63,736 bases of DNA, taken from positions 1 through 63,736 of the forward strand of contig WGMV01000028.1 in NCBI GenBank assembly GCA_016124905.1. Direction: 5' to 3'. The translations under genes were made by a program, and so were the position numbers. This stretch comes from a bacterium. Its GTDB lineage: Bacteria; Pseudomonadota; Alphaproteobacteria; Rickettsiales; RI-342. This document shows, piece by piece, positions 18,243 through 26,892 of this stretch (position 1 is the first letter of the stretch; every line of letters begins with the position of its first letter). A model generated the notes under the pieces. That model was not told the origin of the DNA. It worked only from the letters and a program-made list of their open reading frames with translations, and did no database searches.

Positions 18243-19609
18243 AGGTCGAGCTCCCGTTTCCAGCGGCGAAGTTGTTCACGTATGCGGTAGGGCGCGGTGC
18301 CGCCGTAGCTCATACGGCTGGCAACCGATTGCTCCACGCTCAGGCGTGAAAAGACATCCTGCGTGATGCGTGGTTCGACGGTCTGCATCTCGGCCAGGGA
18401 GAGGGCGTTCAGTTCGCAGGATTTATCCTCGGCGAGCTTGACGATTCTGCCGGTGATGTGGTGTGCCTGACGGAAGGGAATGTTCAGGCTTTGCACCAGC
18501 CAGTCCGCCAGGTCGGTAGCGGTTGAGTAACCAGCGCTGGCGGCCTGGAGCATGCGGTCTTTATGAATCTGCATGTCGGCGATCATGCCTTCCACCGCGG
18601 CGAGGCATAGGGGAAGCTGTGTGGCTGCATCGATGATAGCTTCCTTGTCTTCCCGAAGGTCCTTATTGTAGGCGAGCGGGAGGGATTTTAGCAGCGTGAG
18701 CATCTGCACCAGTGAGCCGGTGATGCGCCCCGTTTTGCCGCGCACCAGTTCGGCGGCATCGGGGTTGCGTTTTTGCGGCATGATGGAGCTGCCGGTGGTG
18801 AAGGCCTCCGACAGGGTGATGAAACGCCACATGGGGGTGGACCAGTTGATGAGCTCCTCGCACAGGCGGGAAAGGTGCGTGGCCATGATGGCGCCCGCGG
18901 CGAGGAATTCGATGGCAAAATCGCGGCTGGCCACGGCATCCAGCGAATTACCCATCGGCTTGATGAAACCGAGGGTTTTGGCGGTCATGTCGCGGTCGAT
19001 CGGGAAGGAGGTTCCCGCGAGAGCGGCGGCGCCAAGCGGACATTCGTTGAGGCGTTTGCGGCAGTCGGCGAAGCGGCCCGCATCTCGCGCGAGCATTTCC
19101 ACATAGGCGAGGAGATGATGGCCGAGGGTGACGGGCTGCGCGGGCTGAAGGTGGGTGAAGCCGGGCATGATGGTTTCGACATGCTCGTCGGCGCGCGCAT
19201 AGAGGGCGCGTTGCAGGCGCTTGATGGATTCTAGCACGGCATCGCAGGCTTCACGCGTGAAGAGGCGCACATCGGTGATGACCTGGTCATTACGCGAGCG
19301 GGCGGTGTGCAGGCGCCCGGCGCTTTCGCCGATGAGTTCCGCCAGGCGGTGCTCCACATGCATGTGGATGTCTTCCAGCGCATCGGTAAAAGTGAATTGA
19401 CCGTCGGCGATTTCTTTTTCAATCTGCTTGAGGCCATTCAGAATGGCTTCATGGTCCGCCCGGCTGATGATGCTGCTGGCGGCCAGCATGGCGGCATGGG
19501 CACGGGAACCGGCAATATCCTGGCGGTAAAGGTGTTTATCCACGCCGATGGAAGGGTTGATGGTCTGCATGGCTTCCGCCGGGCCACGCGAGAAATGGCC
19601 GCCCCACAT
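18239..19609 (-). CDS. argH: Argininosuccinate lyase
   Basis: It splits argininosuccinate into arginine and fumarate. With the chosen start the protein has 456 residues, the E. coli length. It begins [10 protein letters not shown] and contains [23 protein letters not shown] and the fumarate-lyase signature [12 protein letters not shown] with the catalytic serine loop. I preferred the ATG at 19609 because AGGGGG lies seven bases upstream and the family begins here. The upstream ATG at 19684 would add a Pro/Gln/Ser-rich leader, has no SD, and would leave only 10 bp to the divergent tlpA. First gene of argH-lptM-lysA. Confidence 0.93.
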   Translation of the reverse strand: MWGGHFSRGPAEAMQTINPSIGVDKHLYRQDIAGSRAHAAMLAASSIISRADHEAILNGLKQIEKEIADGQFTFTDALEDIHMHVEHRLAELIGESAGRLHTARSRNDQVITDVRLFTREACDAVLESIKRLQRALYARADEHVETIMPGFTHLQPAQPVTLGHHLLAYVEMLARDAGRFADCRKRLNECPLGAAALAGTSFPIDRDMTAKTLGFIKPMGNSLDAVASRDFAIEFLAAGAIMATHLSRLCEELINWSTPMWRFITLSEAFTTGSSIMPQKRNPDAAELVRGKTGRITGSLVQMLTLLKSLPLAYNKDLREDKEAIIDAATQLPLCLAAVEGMIADMQIHKDRMLQAASAGYSTATDLADWLVQSLNIPFRQAHHITGRIVKLAEDKSCELNALSLAEMQTVEPRITQDVFSRLSVEQSVASRMSYGGTAPYRIREQLRRWKRELDL

Positions 19610-19694
19610 CTTGTTACCCCCTGCTTTTTGGGAGGGCGGTTGTTGCGGAGCAGCATTTGAGCTATATGGTTTTTTAGCAGCCATGGAGGATGTA

Positions 19695-20273
19695 ATGAAA
19701 CAGGTTTGGATGATTGGGCTTGTATGTAGCATGTGGCTGGCGGTGAGTCACCCCCTGCCAGCACTGGCCATGGGAACCCGGCCCGGAAGCGACATGGAGG
19801 AGACCCAGATCGACGAGCATCCGTCGCCGGTCGCCATTCCCGATATCAGCTTTAACGACCAGCTGGGCAAGGAATATTACCTGTCGCAATATCGGGGCTA
19901 TGTGGTGATGCTCAATTTCTGGGCAACCTGGTGCCCACCCTGCGTGCGGGAAATGCCCGCGCTGGACCGGCTTCAGGGGCGGTACGGTTATAAAGGCCTG
20001 GCGGTGATTTCCGTCGCCCAGGACCGGGGAACGCAGGAAAAAAGCGCCCAGCAGGTGGTGACGCAGTTCTATAACCAATACGGCGTGCGCTATCTCGGCA
20101 TCTATTACAACCAGGATGCCGCCAGTTATTCCAATTTACATATCCCGGGATTGCCGACCACTTTGCTGATCGACCGGCACGGGCGGGAGCGCGCGCGCAT
20201 TCGCGGGGCGATCGACTGGGAGAGCCCGGCTTTCATCAAGAAGCTCGAGGATTTGCTGAATAGTGGCGAATAG
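19695..20273 (+). CDS. TlpA/ResA-like thiol-disulfide oxidoreductase
   Basis: A membrane-anchored or periplasmic thioredoxin-fold protein of 192 residues. The N-terminal signal/anchor ([25 protein letters not shown]) is followed by an AhpC/TSA-Redoxin-like domain with the redox motif WCPPC (Cys80 and Cys83) and the cis-proline segment IPGLPTT. TlpA-type proteins reduce apocytochrome c or Cu-site cysteines in the periplasm. I chose the ATG at 19695, which has GGAGG five bases upstream. It is divergent from argH with an 85-bp shared promoter gap. Its end overlaps the PrmA-like gene by 11 bases. Confidence 0.9.
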   Translation: MKQVWMIGLVCSMWLAVSHPLPALAMGTRPGSDMEETQIDEHPSPVAIPDISFNDQLGKEYYLSQYRGYVVMLNFWATWCPPCVREMPALDRLQGRYGYKGLAVISVAQDRGTQEKSAQQVVTQFYNQYGVRYLGIYYNQDAASYSNLHIPGLPTTLLIDRHGRERARIRGAIDWESPAFIKKLEDLLNSGE

Positions 20274-20808
20274 CCCTGAGTTTCAGGCTCTGGAGTTTCA
20301 GGCCGGGGCGGCGTTCGGCACTGGGCAGCATCCTTCCACCATCGGGGCATTGCAGGCCATAGGCGGGCTTGCAGGAGTTATTGAGCCAGCGGCGATTCTG
20401 GATATCGGCTGCGGGTCGGGACTGCTCTCGCTGGCGGCGGCGCATTACTGGCCGGGCGCGCGTATCGTGGCTTCGGACATCATGCAGGAGGCGGTAGAGA
20501 CGACACGGCTGAATGCCGAGCAGGCCGGGCTGGGTGGGCATATTCACGCGGTGCGGGCAGATGGCGCGCAGCATGCGGAGATTGGCACACGGGCGCCGTA
20601 TGGGCTGATCCTGTGCAACATTTTTGCGGAGCCGATCATCGGCATGGCGGATGATATCGCCCGGTTGCATGCGCCAGGCGGAGCCATTGTGCTTTCGGGC
20701 ATTCTGGCATGGCGGCAGTGGCAGGTGGAAGAGGCCTTTGCGTTGTATGGGCTTAAGAAGGTCGAGGTGATTGAACTGGGTGAATGGCGGACCCTGATAC
20801 TCGGATAA
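20263..20808 (+). CDS. Short PrmA-like (ribosomal protein L11) methyltransferase
   Basis: A class I SAM methyltransferase of 181 residues. FGTGQHPST followed by LDIGCGSGLLSLAAA, the NIFAEPI segment and GGAIVLSGIL are the landmarks of PrmA, which trimethylates ribosomal protein L11. Full PrmA is about 290 residues with an N-terminal substrate-recognition domain. That domain is absent here, since tlpA directly precedes and overlaps. The GTG start at 20263 lies in the tlpA 3' end (11-base overlap). It could be a minimal L11 methyltransferase or a relative with another substrate. Confidence 0.82.
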   Translation: MANSPEFQALEFQAGAAFGTGQHPSTIGALQAIGGLAGVIEPAAILDIGCGSGLLSLAAAHYWPGARIVASDIMQEAVETTRLNAEQAGLGGHIHAVRADGAQHAEIGTRAPYGLILCNIFAEPIIGMADDIARLHAPGGAIVLSGILAWRQWQVEEAFALYGLKKVEVIELGEWRTLILG

Positions 20809-20818
20809 CAGAGAAGGC

Positions 20819-21688
20819 TCAGGCCTTGCCGACGAGCTTTTTCACCCAGTCGGCGGTGTCGGTGATGGCTGCCGGATCAATGCCATGGGGAATGTTTTTT
20901 TGGTCGAAGAAATCCAGCACCAGCGATGTGGCGACATTGCCCTTGGGTGAACCGGCGAAGGGGCAACCGCCAAGGCCGCCGACGGCGCTGTCAAAGGTGC
21001 GGATGCCCATGTCGTAACCGACGGCGATGTTTTCAATAGCGCGGCCGCCGGTATCGTGCAGGTGGAGGGCGAGCCTGTTGAAAGGAATGTTTTGCCGACG
21101 CGCCTGTTCAAGCAGGGCGGCGGTGGTTTGCGGCGTGCCGATGCCGGTGGTGTCGCCCAGGGAGACTTCGTAACAGCCGAGATCGAGCAGCCGTTGGGTG
21201 ACCTGCATGGTGCGTTCGGGCGCAATCACCTCATCCATGAAACCGAAGATGGTGGAAACATAGCCCCGCACCTTCATGCCCGCTTTCAATGCGCGTTCCG
21301 CCACGGGGGCGATGCGCTGGAAGGATTCCTCCACGGTGCAGTTGATGTTGGCTTTGGAAAAGGCATCGGAGGTGGCGATGAAGAGAGCGATTTCGCGTAC
21401 TCCCGCATCCAGCGCAATGTCCAGGCCGCGTTCGTTCGGTACCAGCCAGGAGAAGCGGATGCCCTGGGGCCAGTCCATGCCTTGAACCAGTCTGGCCAAT
21501 TCGTCGGACCCGGCCATTTGCGGCAGGATTTTCGGGTTGACGAAGCTGCCGCCTTCGATGCGTTTCAGCCCAGTGGAGGAGAGGCGTTTCAGCAGTTCCA
21601 GCCGTTGTTCCACGGGCAGGATGGCGGCCTCGTATTGCAGGCCGTCGCGTGCGCCTACCTCGACGATGGTGACAGGATCGTTGCTCAT
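20819..21688 (-). CDS. mvaB: Hydroxymethylglutaryl-CoA lyase
   Basis: It splits HMG-CoA into acetyl-CoA and acetoacetate, the last step of leucine catabolism. At 289 residues it is typical. The TIM-barrel landmarks are EVGARDGLQ (catalytic Arg-Asp), SLGDTTGIGTP, the metal-binding HLHDTGGRA, and the C-terminal signature GGLGGCPFA with the catalytic cysteine. It is the last gene of a four-gene minus-strand operon with LiuC, biotin carboxylase and biotin carrier. Its start overlaps the biotin carrier stop by four bases. Confidence 0.95.
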   Translation of the reverse strand: MSNDPVTIVEVGARDGLQYEAAILPVEQRLELLKRLSSTGLKRIEGGSFVNPKILPQMAGSDELARLVQGMDWPQGIRFSWLVPNERGLDIALDAGVREIALFIATSDAFSKANINCTVEESFQRIAPVAERALKAGMKVRGYVSTIFGFMDEVIAPERTMQVTQRLLDLGCYEVSLGDTTGIGTPQTTAALLEQARRQNIPFNRLALHLHDTGGRAIENIAVGYDMGIRTFDSAVGGLGGCPFAGSPKGNVATSLVLDFFDQKNIPHGIDPAAITDTADWVKKLVGKA

Positions 21689-22203
21689 TTTTTATCCGCC
21701 TCGATGATGGCGAGGATGTCGCCCTGCTGCACCAGGCTGCCCGCTTTGGCGCCGCAGCTTTTTACCGTGCCGGTAACGGGGGCGTTGATGGCGAGCTGGA
21801 GTTTCATGGCTTCCAGCACCATAAGCGTGTCGCCGGTTTTTACCTTGCTGCCTGCTTTTACGTTCACGGCGCGCAGGGTGCCGGTCATGGGTGCTGCGAT
21901 GGTGCCGGAGCCTGCGGATGTAGCCTGTTGACCTTTGCGGATAGGCTCCACCACGGCGTCCACCCCGCCCAGCCAGATGGTGCGCGCGCCGTTGCGGTTG
22001 GGTTTGCCGGTGGCGAGGGGATGTTGCGAAATGACGTCGCCCGCTTCGTTTTTCTGTAACAGCAGCAGCTGGCCGTTTGGGAGGGTGACTTTTTCAAAAT
22101 ACCAGTGGTTGCCGCCCAGTGTGAATTCCATGCGGCCTGCCTGCTGCCGCAGGTTGTCCACCGTGACATCGGCGCCGGAAATGCGAAAGCGTTGTTCAGC
22201 CAT
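21685..22203 (-). CDS. Biotin carboxyl carrier subunit of methylcrotonyl-CoA carboxylase (separate polypeptide)
   Basis: A 172-residue protein with an N-terminal beta-rich part (about 1-75) like the BT/linker region of MccA. A C-terminal biotinyl domain follows, with APMTGTLRAVNV and EAMKLQ, where Lys134 is the biotinylated residue. In most bacteria this is the C-terminal end of the alpha subunit. Here it is a separate frame whose ATG overlaps the carboxylase stop by eight bases (ATGGCTGA), a +1/-2 offset. Either the alpha subunit is truly split and coupled, or a frameshift (real, programmed or a sequencing error) lies here. The upstream in-frame start is TTG (22215), so I used the ATG. Confidence 0.85.
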   Translation of the reverse strand: MAEQRFRISGADVTVDNLRQQAGRMEFTLGGNHWYFEKVTLPNGQLLLLQKNEAGDVISQHPLATGKPNRNGARTIWLGGVDAVVEPIRKGQQATSAGSGTIAAPMTGTLRAVNVKAGSKVKTGDTLMVLEAMKLQLAINAPVTGTVKSCGAKAGSLVQQGDILAIIEADKK

Positions 22204-23683
22204 GGAGTTTTCCAATCTGCTGCCAGACGGTGTGTTGTGTTGTGTGGGCGGCGCCTACTGCGCCCGGGGATGCATCCGAGAGAAGGTGCGCGGCTAGCAG
22301 TGCGGCACGTTGGGATTGCGAGAGGGGAGGCCTGGTGAGTTTCTTCTCATGTTCGGTAATAAAGCCGGTGGAAAGTTTTGCTTTAGCGAATGCCGGGTGC
22401 GCGAGCAGGCGGCAGAGGTAGTCGCGGTTGGTGGCGGGGCCGACCATGATGATGGAGCGGAGCGCGTGCAGCAGGCGCTGGCGTGCTTCCTCCCGCGTGG
22501 TGCCATAGGCGATAATCTTGCCGATCATGGGGTCATATTGCGGGGTGATGGCATGACCGGCCGCGTAACCGACATCGTAACGGATGCCCGGCAGGTTCGG
22601 CAGCACGAGATGCTCGATCATCCCGGTGGAGGGGAGAAAGCCCGCGTCGGGGTCCTCGGCGCAGAGGCGTGCCTCGATGGCATGGCCGCGGGCTGGGGGG
22701 ATGGTTTTGGGGAGTTTTTCACCAGAGGCGACGGCAAGCTGCATGGCAACCAGATCAAGCCCGTGGACAAGTTCGGTGACGGGATGTTCCACCTGCAGGC
22801 GGGTGTTCATTTCCAGGAAAAACCATTCGCCGCTGGATTCCTCCAGCATCAGCTCGATGGTGCCCGCGCCGGTATAGCCGATGTTTTTCGCCAGACGGAT
22901 GGCGGCGGATTCCATCTCCGCCAGCATGGTGGCGGGGAGGTTGGGGGCGGGGGATTCTTCCAGCACCTTCTGGTGGCGGCGCTGGATGGAACAGTCGCGC
23001 GCGCCGATGGCGAGGACGGTGCCGTGTGTGTCGGCCATCAGTTGAATTTCGATGTGGCGGGGGCGGGTGAGGTAGCGCTCGAGAATCAGGCGGTCGTCGC
23101 CGAAGGAGGTTTTGCTTTCGGATTTCGCCAAGGCAATGGCGGTGGCAAGGGCGGATTTTTCCTCCACCACGCGCATGCCCTTGCCACCGCCGCCGGCCGC
23201 AGCCTTGACGAGCAGAGGAAAGCCGATGCGGGCGGCCTCTTTCAGCAGGGTTTTTTCATCCTGCGCCTCGCCGTCGTAACCGGGCACCACCGGGATGCCG
23301 AGCTTGGTTGCGCACTGGCGGGCGGCTGCTTTGGAGCCCATGGCGCGGATGCTTTTTGCGGGAGGGCCGACCCAGATGAGGCCCGCTTTTTTCACCGCCT
23401 CGGCAAAGGCGGCGTTCTCGGACAGGAAGCCGTAACCGGGATGGATGGCATCGGCCTTATGCTGTTTGGCGGCCTGGATAATGGCGGGGATGTTCAGGTA
23501 GGTTTCCGCCAGCGTTGCGCCTGAAAGCAGGTGGCAATAGGTGGCCTGCGCGGCATAGGGAAGGGTTTCGTCACCCGGGGCGGCGAGCGCGACGGTATCG
23601 ATGCCCATGCGGTGACAGGTGGCGATGATGCGGCTGGCGATTTCCCCGCGATTGGCGATCAGCAAACGATGGATGCCGCTCAT
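22196..23683 (-). CDS. mccA: Methylcrotonyl-CoA carboxylase biotin carboxylase subunit (lacks biotinyl domain)
   Basis: The ATP-grasp carboxylase charges biotin with bicarbonate. It has 495 residues: N-terminal LLIANRGEIASRI, ATP-binding AAAGGGGKGMRVV, EMNTRLQVEHPVTE with catalytic residues, and the biotin-carboxylase C-domain. It ends at LHG where a normal MccA (about 650 residues) continues into the biotin carrier. The ATG at 23683 overlaps the hydratase stop (ATGA). Neighbours (MccB, LiuC, HMG-CoA lyase) point to methylcrotonyl-CoA rather than acetyl- or propionyl-CoA. Confidence 0.9.
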   Translation of the reverse strand: MSGIHRLLIANRGEIASRIIATCHRMGIDTVALAAPGDETLPYAAQATYCHLLSGATLAETYLNIPAIIQAAKQHKADAIHPGYGFLSENAAFAEAVKKAGLIWVGPPAKSIRAMGSKAAARQCATKLGIPVVPGYDGEAQDEKTLLKEAARIGFPLLVKAAAGGGGKGMRVVEEKSALATAIALAKSESKTSFGDDRLILERYLTRPRHIEIQLMADTHGTVLAIGARDCSIQRRHQKVLEESPAPNLPATMLAEMESAAIRLAKNIGYTGAGTIELMLEESSGEWFFLEMNTRLQVEHPVTELVHGLDLVAMQLAVASGEKLPKTIPPARGHAIEARLCAEDPDAGFLPSTGMIEHLVLPNLPGIRYDVGYAAGHAITPQYDPMIGKIIAYGTTREEARQRLLHALRSIIMVGPATNRDYLCRLLAHPAFAKAKLSTGFITEHEKKLTRPPLSQSQRAALLAAHLLSDASPGAVGAAHTTQHTVWQQIGKLHG

Positions 23684-24477
23684 GGCTTTACCCATGCGGG
23701 TGCGCGTTTGGCGAGGGCGGCATCCAGGCCTTCCTGCGCCTCGGCGCTTTGGCGGAGCTCGGTGATGAGGCGGATGGTATGGCGCTGCACGCTGTCATGG
23801 CCGTGCGGGGCGAGCTTGAGAAGTTCGCCCACCAGATGTTTGGCATGGCGCATGGCCTGCGGGCCGCATTTGAGATATTCGTTGATGATCATATCGACCC
23901 GGTCTTCCAACCCATGCGAGGCTACTTCATGCACCAGGCCGATGGCGCGGGCGCGGTCGGCCGAGATGCGGATGCCGCTGGTGAAGAGCGCGCGCGCATG
24001 GCTCGGGCCGATTTTGGCCATGACGTAAGGAGAGATGACGGCGGGCACCAGGCCGAGTCGCGCTTCCGTGAGGCCGAAGGTGGCGTTGGCATCGGCCAGC
24101 ACATAATCGCAAATGCTGACGAGGCCCGTGCCACCGCCGAGGCTGGCCCCCTGCGCCACGCCGATGACGGGGCGGGAAAGCTGCTGCCAATGATCGAAGA
24201 GCCGGGCAAGGCGCTGGCTGTCGGCCTCGCTTTCCTCGGGCGTGAAGGCTTTGACATCGCGCAGCCAGTTCATGTCCCCACCCGCGCAGAAGCTTTTGCC
24301 TGCGCCGCGTAGAACAACCAGATGCACGGCGGGGTCTTTTTCCAGCAGGTCGGCAGCCTTGGTGAGCTCGATAATCATCGTGGCATCGAAGGCGTTATGC
24401 ACATCGGGGCGGTTGAGCGTGACGGTGGCCACGCCTTTTTCGTTCACTTCAAGCAAAATGGTCGTAAACTGTGCCAT
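23680..24477 (-). CDS. liuC: Enoyl-CoA hydratase, probably methylglutaconyl-CoA hydratase
   Basis: This crotonase-fold protein has 265 residues. The oxyanion-hole segments are AGGDMNWLRD and QGASLGGGTGLVSICDY; the second half has FGLTEARLGLVPAVISPYV, typical of LiuC-type hydratases that convert 3-methylglutaconyl-CoA to HMG-CoA. It is the first gene of liuC-mccA-biotin carrier-mvaB, and every junction in the operon overlaps. The exact substrate comes from context, so the symbol is provisional. Confidence 0.87.
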   Translation of the reverse strand: MAQFTTILLEVNEKGVATVTLNRPDVHNAFDATMIIELTKAADLLEKDPAVHLVVLRGAGKSFCAGGDMNWLRDVKAFTPEESEADSQRLARLFDHWQQLSRPVIGVAQGASLGGGTGLVSICDYVLADANATFGLTEARLGLVPAVISPYVMAKIGPSHARALFTSGIRISADRARAIGLVHEVASHGLEDRVDMIINEYLKCGPQAMRHAKHLVGELLKLAPHGHDSVQRHTIRLITELRQSAEAQEGLDAALAKRAPAWVKP

Positions 24478-24518
24478 TATTTATCCCTGTCGTTCACCCG
24501 AAATTATCCTGACCCGCC

Positions 24519-25166
24519 ATGATGCGCAATGACGATGAGAGTTTGAATGCATACCTTGCCATGCTGCACCCGCTGGATGAGTTTGGCCGTGTCGTTGCTG
24601 AACATGCAAAGGAGGCCGGGCATTACCATATGCAGCTATCGGCGGCGGAGGCGAGGTTTCTGGCTTTGCTGGTAAAGCTCAAGCAGCCGCGCATGGTGGT
24701 GGAGTTTGGGTGTTTTATGGGTTTTTCCGCCATATCCATGGCGCGCGCCATGCCGGTAGATGGCAGGCTGATTACCTGGGAGAAGAACCCGAATTTCGCG
24801 CGGCAGGGGCGCGAGCACGTCGCACAGGCGGGCCTGAGCGAGCGGGTGACCGTGATGGAAGGGGATGCGCGGGCGAGCCTGGAAGGGTTCGTGCCGCCAG
24901 TACCGCTTGAGATGGTGTTCATTGATGCCGATAAGGCGGCTTACCCGGCTTATCTGGACTGGGCGGAGAAGCACCTGGTCCCGGGCGGGCTGCTGGTGGG
25001 GGACAACACGCTTCTGTTCGGTCATGCGCCGAAAACCACACAGCCCGAAGGCGTCAGCAAGGCGCAATGGGAAGGGATGCGGCGGTTCAATGCGGAAGTG
25101 ATGAGGCGTTTCGACGGCTGCCTGCTGCCGACCATCGAAGGGATGGTGGTGGCACTGAAGCGTTAG
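24519..25166 (+). CDS. O-methyltransferase (catechol/caffeoyl-CoA type)
   Basis: A 215-residue SAM-dependent methyltransferase of the Methyltransf_3 type. Motif I is VEFGCFMGFSAISMA, the acidic ribose-binding region is TWEKNPN, VMEGDA is the adenine region, and FIDADK gives the metal-ligand aspartate. PGGLLVGDN is the post-motif III loop. These enzymes are usually metal-dependent and act on vicinal hydroxyls; the substrate is unknown. It is divergent from liuC by 41 bp and has no SD before the tandem ATG, so the mRNA might be leaderless. Confidence 0.88.
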   Translation: MMRNDDESLNAYLAMLHPLDEFGRVVAEHAKEAGHYHMQLSAAEARFLALLVKLKQPRMVVEFGCFMGFSAISMARAMPVDGRLITWEKNPNFARQGREHVAQAGLSERVTVMEGDARASLEGFVPPVPLEMVFIDADKAAYPAYLDWAEKHLVPGGLLVGDNTLLFGHAPKTTQPEGVSKAQWEGMRRFNAEVMRRFDGCLLPTIEGMVVALKR

Positions 25167-25172
25167 CGGCGA

Positions 25173-25997
25173 TTATTCCTTTTTGGCTTCCGGCGCTTTG
25201 GGCTGGGGCATGCGCTCGTTGAAGACGCAGATCACATCCGCGCCCTGGCGGAGCGTGAAGCGCGAGGCAATGCGCTCCACCACCATGTAGGTGCCGCGGA
25301 TGCGGAAGTTGATGATGGATTCGCGGTTGGCGGAATCCACCATGAAGATGGCGGGAAGTTCCGGCATGGAATGGGGGAATTCGAAATAGGTGAAGCGGCC
25401 GTCGTCGAACACGCGAATGGGTTCGATGTTGCGGGCGTCGCCGGCGATGGAATAGTTGAAGTTGTATTTATAGGATTCGCGCTGAAGGTCGGGCAGGGCT
25501 TCCTGGCGGTAATAGTTGCTCACGTTGCCCAGGGTGGAATCCGGATAGACGAAGCGCAGGGTGAAGACCATGGAGGGGTCGTTCATGGATTCCGTTTCGC
25601 GCGCATGGAGCTCGAACAGGTAGGAGCGGCGGTTGGTGACCAGGGTCATGTTGGTATCGGCCGCCTGCTCGACCGGTTTCAGGAACAGCCGGTTGTTGAC
25701 GGGAGTAAGCTGCCAGGCAATGGAATCGCCGATGGAGATGGTCTGGATCTCCTCGCCTTCTTCAAACTCGATACTGGTCTGGTAATTGTAATGGCCGACG
25801 AATTTCACCACTTCGTTCGGGCTATAAACCACGGTGCGTATGCGGCGGTCGGATGGGATGGGGACGGGAATGCGTTGCGCCAGTGCCAGGGATGGCGTCA
25901 GGACGGCGAGGGCAAGAACCGGCAAGAGGAACAGCTGTTTCCATGCTTTCATAGCGCGCATCATACCGGTTTGCGATTTGGTTGCAATCCTGCTCAT
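25173..25997 (-). CDS. virB9: VirB9/CagX-family type IV secretion protein
   Basis: VirB9 forms part of the outer-membrane core of type IV secretion systems together with VirB7 and VirB10. This 274-residue protein has an extended signal region (hydrophobic residues about 22-41, ending LALA). The VirB9 N-domain contains the pattern GDSIAWQLTPVNNRLFLKP then TNMTLVTNRRSYLFEL, and the C-domain ends FTLRQGADVICVFNE, all family hallmarks. It overlaps the virB8 stop (ATGA), so the two are coupled. No virB7, virB10, virB11 or virD4 lies in the window. Confidence 0.92.
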   Translation of the reverse strand: MSRIATKSQTGMMRAMKAWKQLFLLPVLALAVLTPSLALAQRIPVPIPSDRRIRTVVYSPNEVVKFVGHYNYQTSIEFEEGEEIQTISIGDSIAWQLTPVNNRLFLKPVEQAADTNMTLVTNRRSYLFELHARETESMNDPSMVFTLRFVYPDSTLGNVSNYYRQEALPDLQRESYKYNFNYSIAGDARNIEPIRVFDDGRFTYFEFPHSMPELPAIFMVDSANRESIINFRIRGTYMVVERIASRFTLRQGADVICVFNERMPQPKAPEAKKE

Positions 25998-26713
25998 GGG
26001 GTGTCTTCCAGTGCTTCGTACCGCGTTACCTGAAACTGCATGGGGGCAATGCTGTAGTCATCCTGATTCACTTCAACCGGGGTGACGCCGAAGGTCAGCT
26101 TGACCCTGCCGGTTGTGTCACGCGTGCCTTTGGGGCCGGTTTCCGTGGCTTCAAAGCTGACAATGGCGGAAGAAGGCGTGCTGGCGGCATCCTCGAATTC
26201 CGGCTCGGTATTGTAACGGATGGCGGTGACCCTGACAGTGCGGATGGTGTGGGCCTCAAACCGCACGACGGGACTTTCGGCATTGCCGGTGTTCTGGTAG
26301 CGCTTGTATTCGGAATAGGCTTCGTCGTTGCTTTGAGCGCGGATGCGGGCAGAATAAACGCTGAACCTGCTGTAATCGTAGGACTCACGGTTTTTGACAT
26401 AATCCTTCACGAAGAAATCCAGCAGGGCCTCGTTGGCATCCCCAGTGCGGTTGGTCAGCGGTTTCATGTTGGTTTCAAAATTTTCCAGGTCCTTCACCAC
26501 CATCACAAAAGGTTCCTGCTTCTGAATGGGCATGAGTTCCAGCAGGCCGGAAATGGCAAACCAGATGGCGCCAATGGCCACCATCGTCACCACGACTGAA
26601 TAGGCCTTGGTGATAATTGGCGCGTGGTAGACGGCGTCATACCAGGTGAGCGCCTCGCTGAAATAGGCGCCGCTCTTGATTTTTTCTACCGTGTGACGGT
26701 GCTGTGCTGGCAT
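25994..26713 (-). CDS. virB8: VirB8-family type IV secretion inner-membrane protein
   Basis: VirB8 is a bitopic inner-membrane protein that links channel components. This 239-residue protein has a short cytoplasmic N-terminus (KSGAYFSEALTWYDAVYHAP), one membrane helix at about residues 38-60, and a periplasmic NTF2-like domain. That domain includes RESYDYSRFSVYSARIRAQSNDEAYSEY and a conserved RVTAIRYNTEPE strand. The gene order virB8-virB9 is conserved. Its promoter must share the 360-bp gap that also holds the SAM-II riboswitch. Confidence 0.92.
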   Translation of the reverse strand: MPAQHRHTVEKIKSGAYFSEALTWYDAVYHAPIITKAYSVVVTMVAIGAIWFAISGLLELMPIQKQEPFVMVVKDLENFETNMKPLTNRTGDANEALLDFFVKDYVKNRESYDYSRFSVYSARIRAQSNDEAYSEYKRYQNTGNAESPVVRFEAHTIRTVRVTAIRYNTEPEFEDAASTPSSAIVSFEATETGPKGTRDTTGRVKLTFGVTPVEVNQDDYSIAPMQFQVTRYEALEDTP

Positions 26714-26799
26714 GGTGACCGAAGGTTGCTGAGAAACTCTACATAAAAGGGCTAGCTTAATTTTTTCTCAAAGCCAAGGCCTATACTGCGGTATGCGTG

Positions 26800-26885
26800 G
26801 CCTCTTCTGTATAAGAGGCGATGCCGGTGGGTGCGTGAAATATTTATGACGGCCCATTTCGCAGTTGCGAGATGGGGCGGTTTTT
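26800..26885 (+). ncRNA. Candidate small RNA or leader: two hairpins, the second terminator-like
   Basis: In the gap between virB8 and the riboswitch, GCCTCTT/AAGAGGC forms a perfect 7-bp stem (26800-26819). An 11-bp stem with one bulge and an AGTT loop (26852-26878) is followed by GGTTTTTC, which reads as an intrinsic terminator on the plus strand. TATACT at 26782-26787 could be a -10 box for a transcript of about 90 nt. No coding frame is seen. It may be an sRNA, a failed-start leader, or just a barrier that shields the riboswitch unit. Confidence 0.4.
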
Positions 26886-26892
26886 CGTATGA
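26864..26892 (+). promoter_or_regulatory. Candidate sigma70-type promoter for the SAM-II transcript
   Basis: TTGCGA (26864-26869) and TATGAG (26887-26892) are separated by 17 bases, an acceptable -35/-10 pair. It would start transcription near 26899, so the aptamer would begin within about five bases of the 5' end. It overlaps the terminator-like hairpin. This is pattern reading only. Confidence 0.4.

Noticed and set aside
18239-19684. Longer ArgH start at 19684
   Set aside because: No SD, a low-complexity leader and only 10 bp to the divergent tlpA start; the ATG at 19609 has a strong SD and the family N-terminus.
22310-23524. A 404-aa plus-strand frame opposite the biotin carboxylase
   Set aside because: Shadow frame; the minus-strand protein has full catalytic motifs.
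26800-26885. tRNA or tmRNA in the virB8 gap
   Set aside because: No cloverleaf, T-loop or CCA end; two simple stems and a T-run only.
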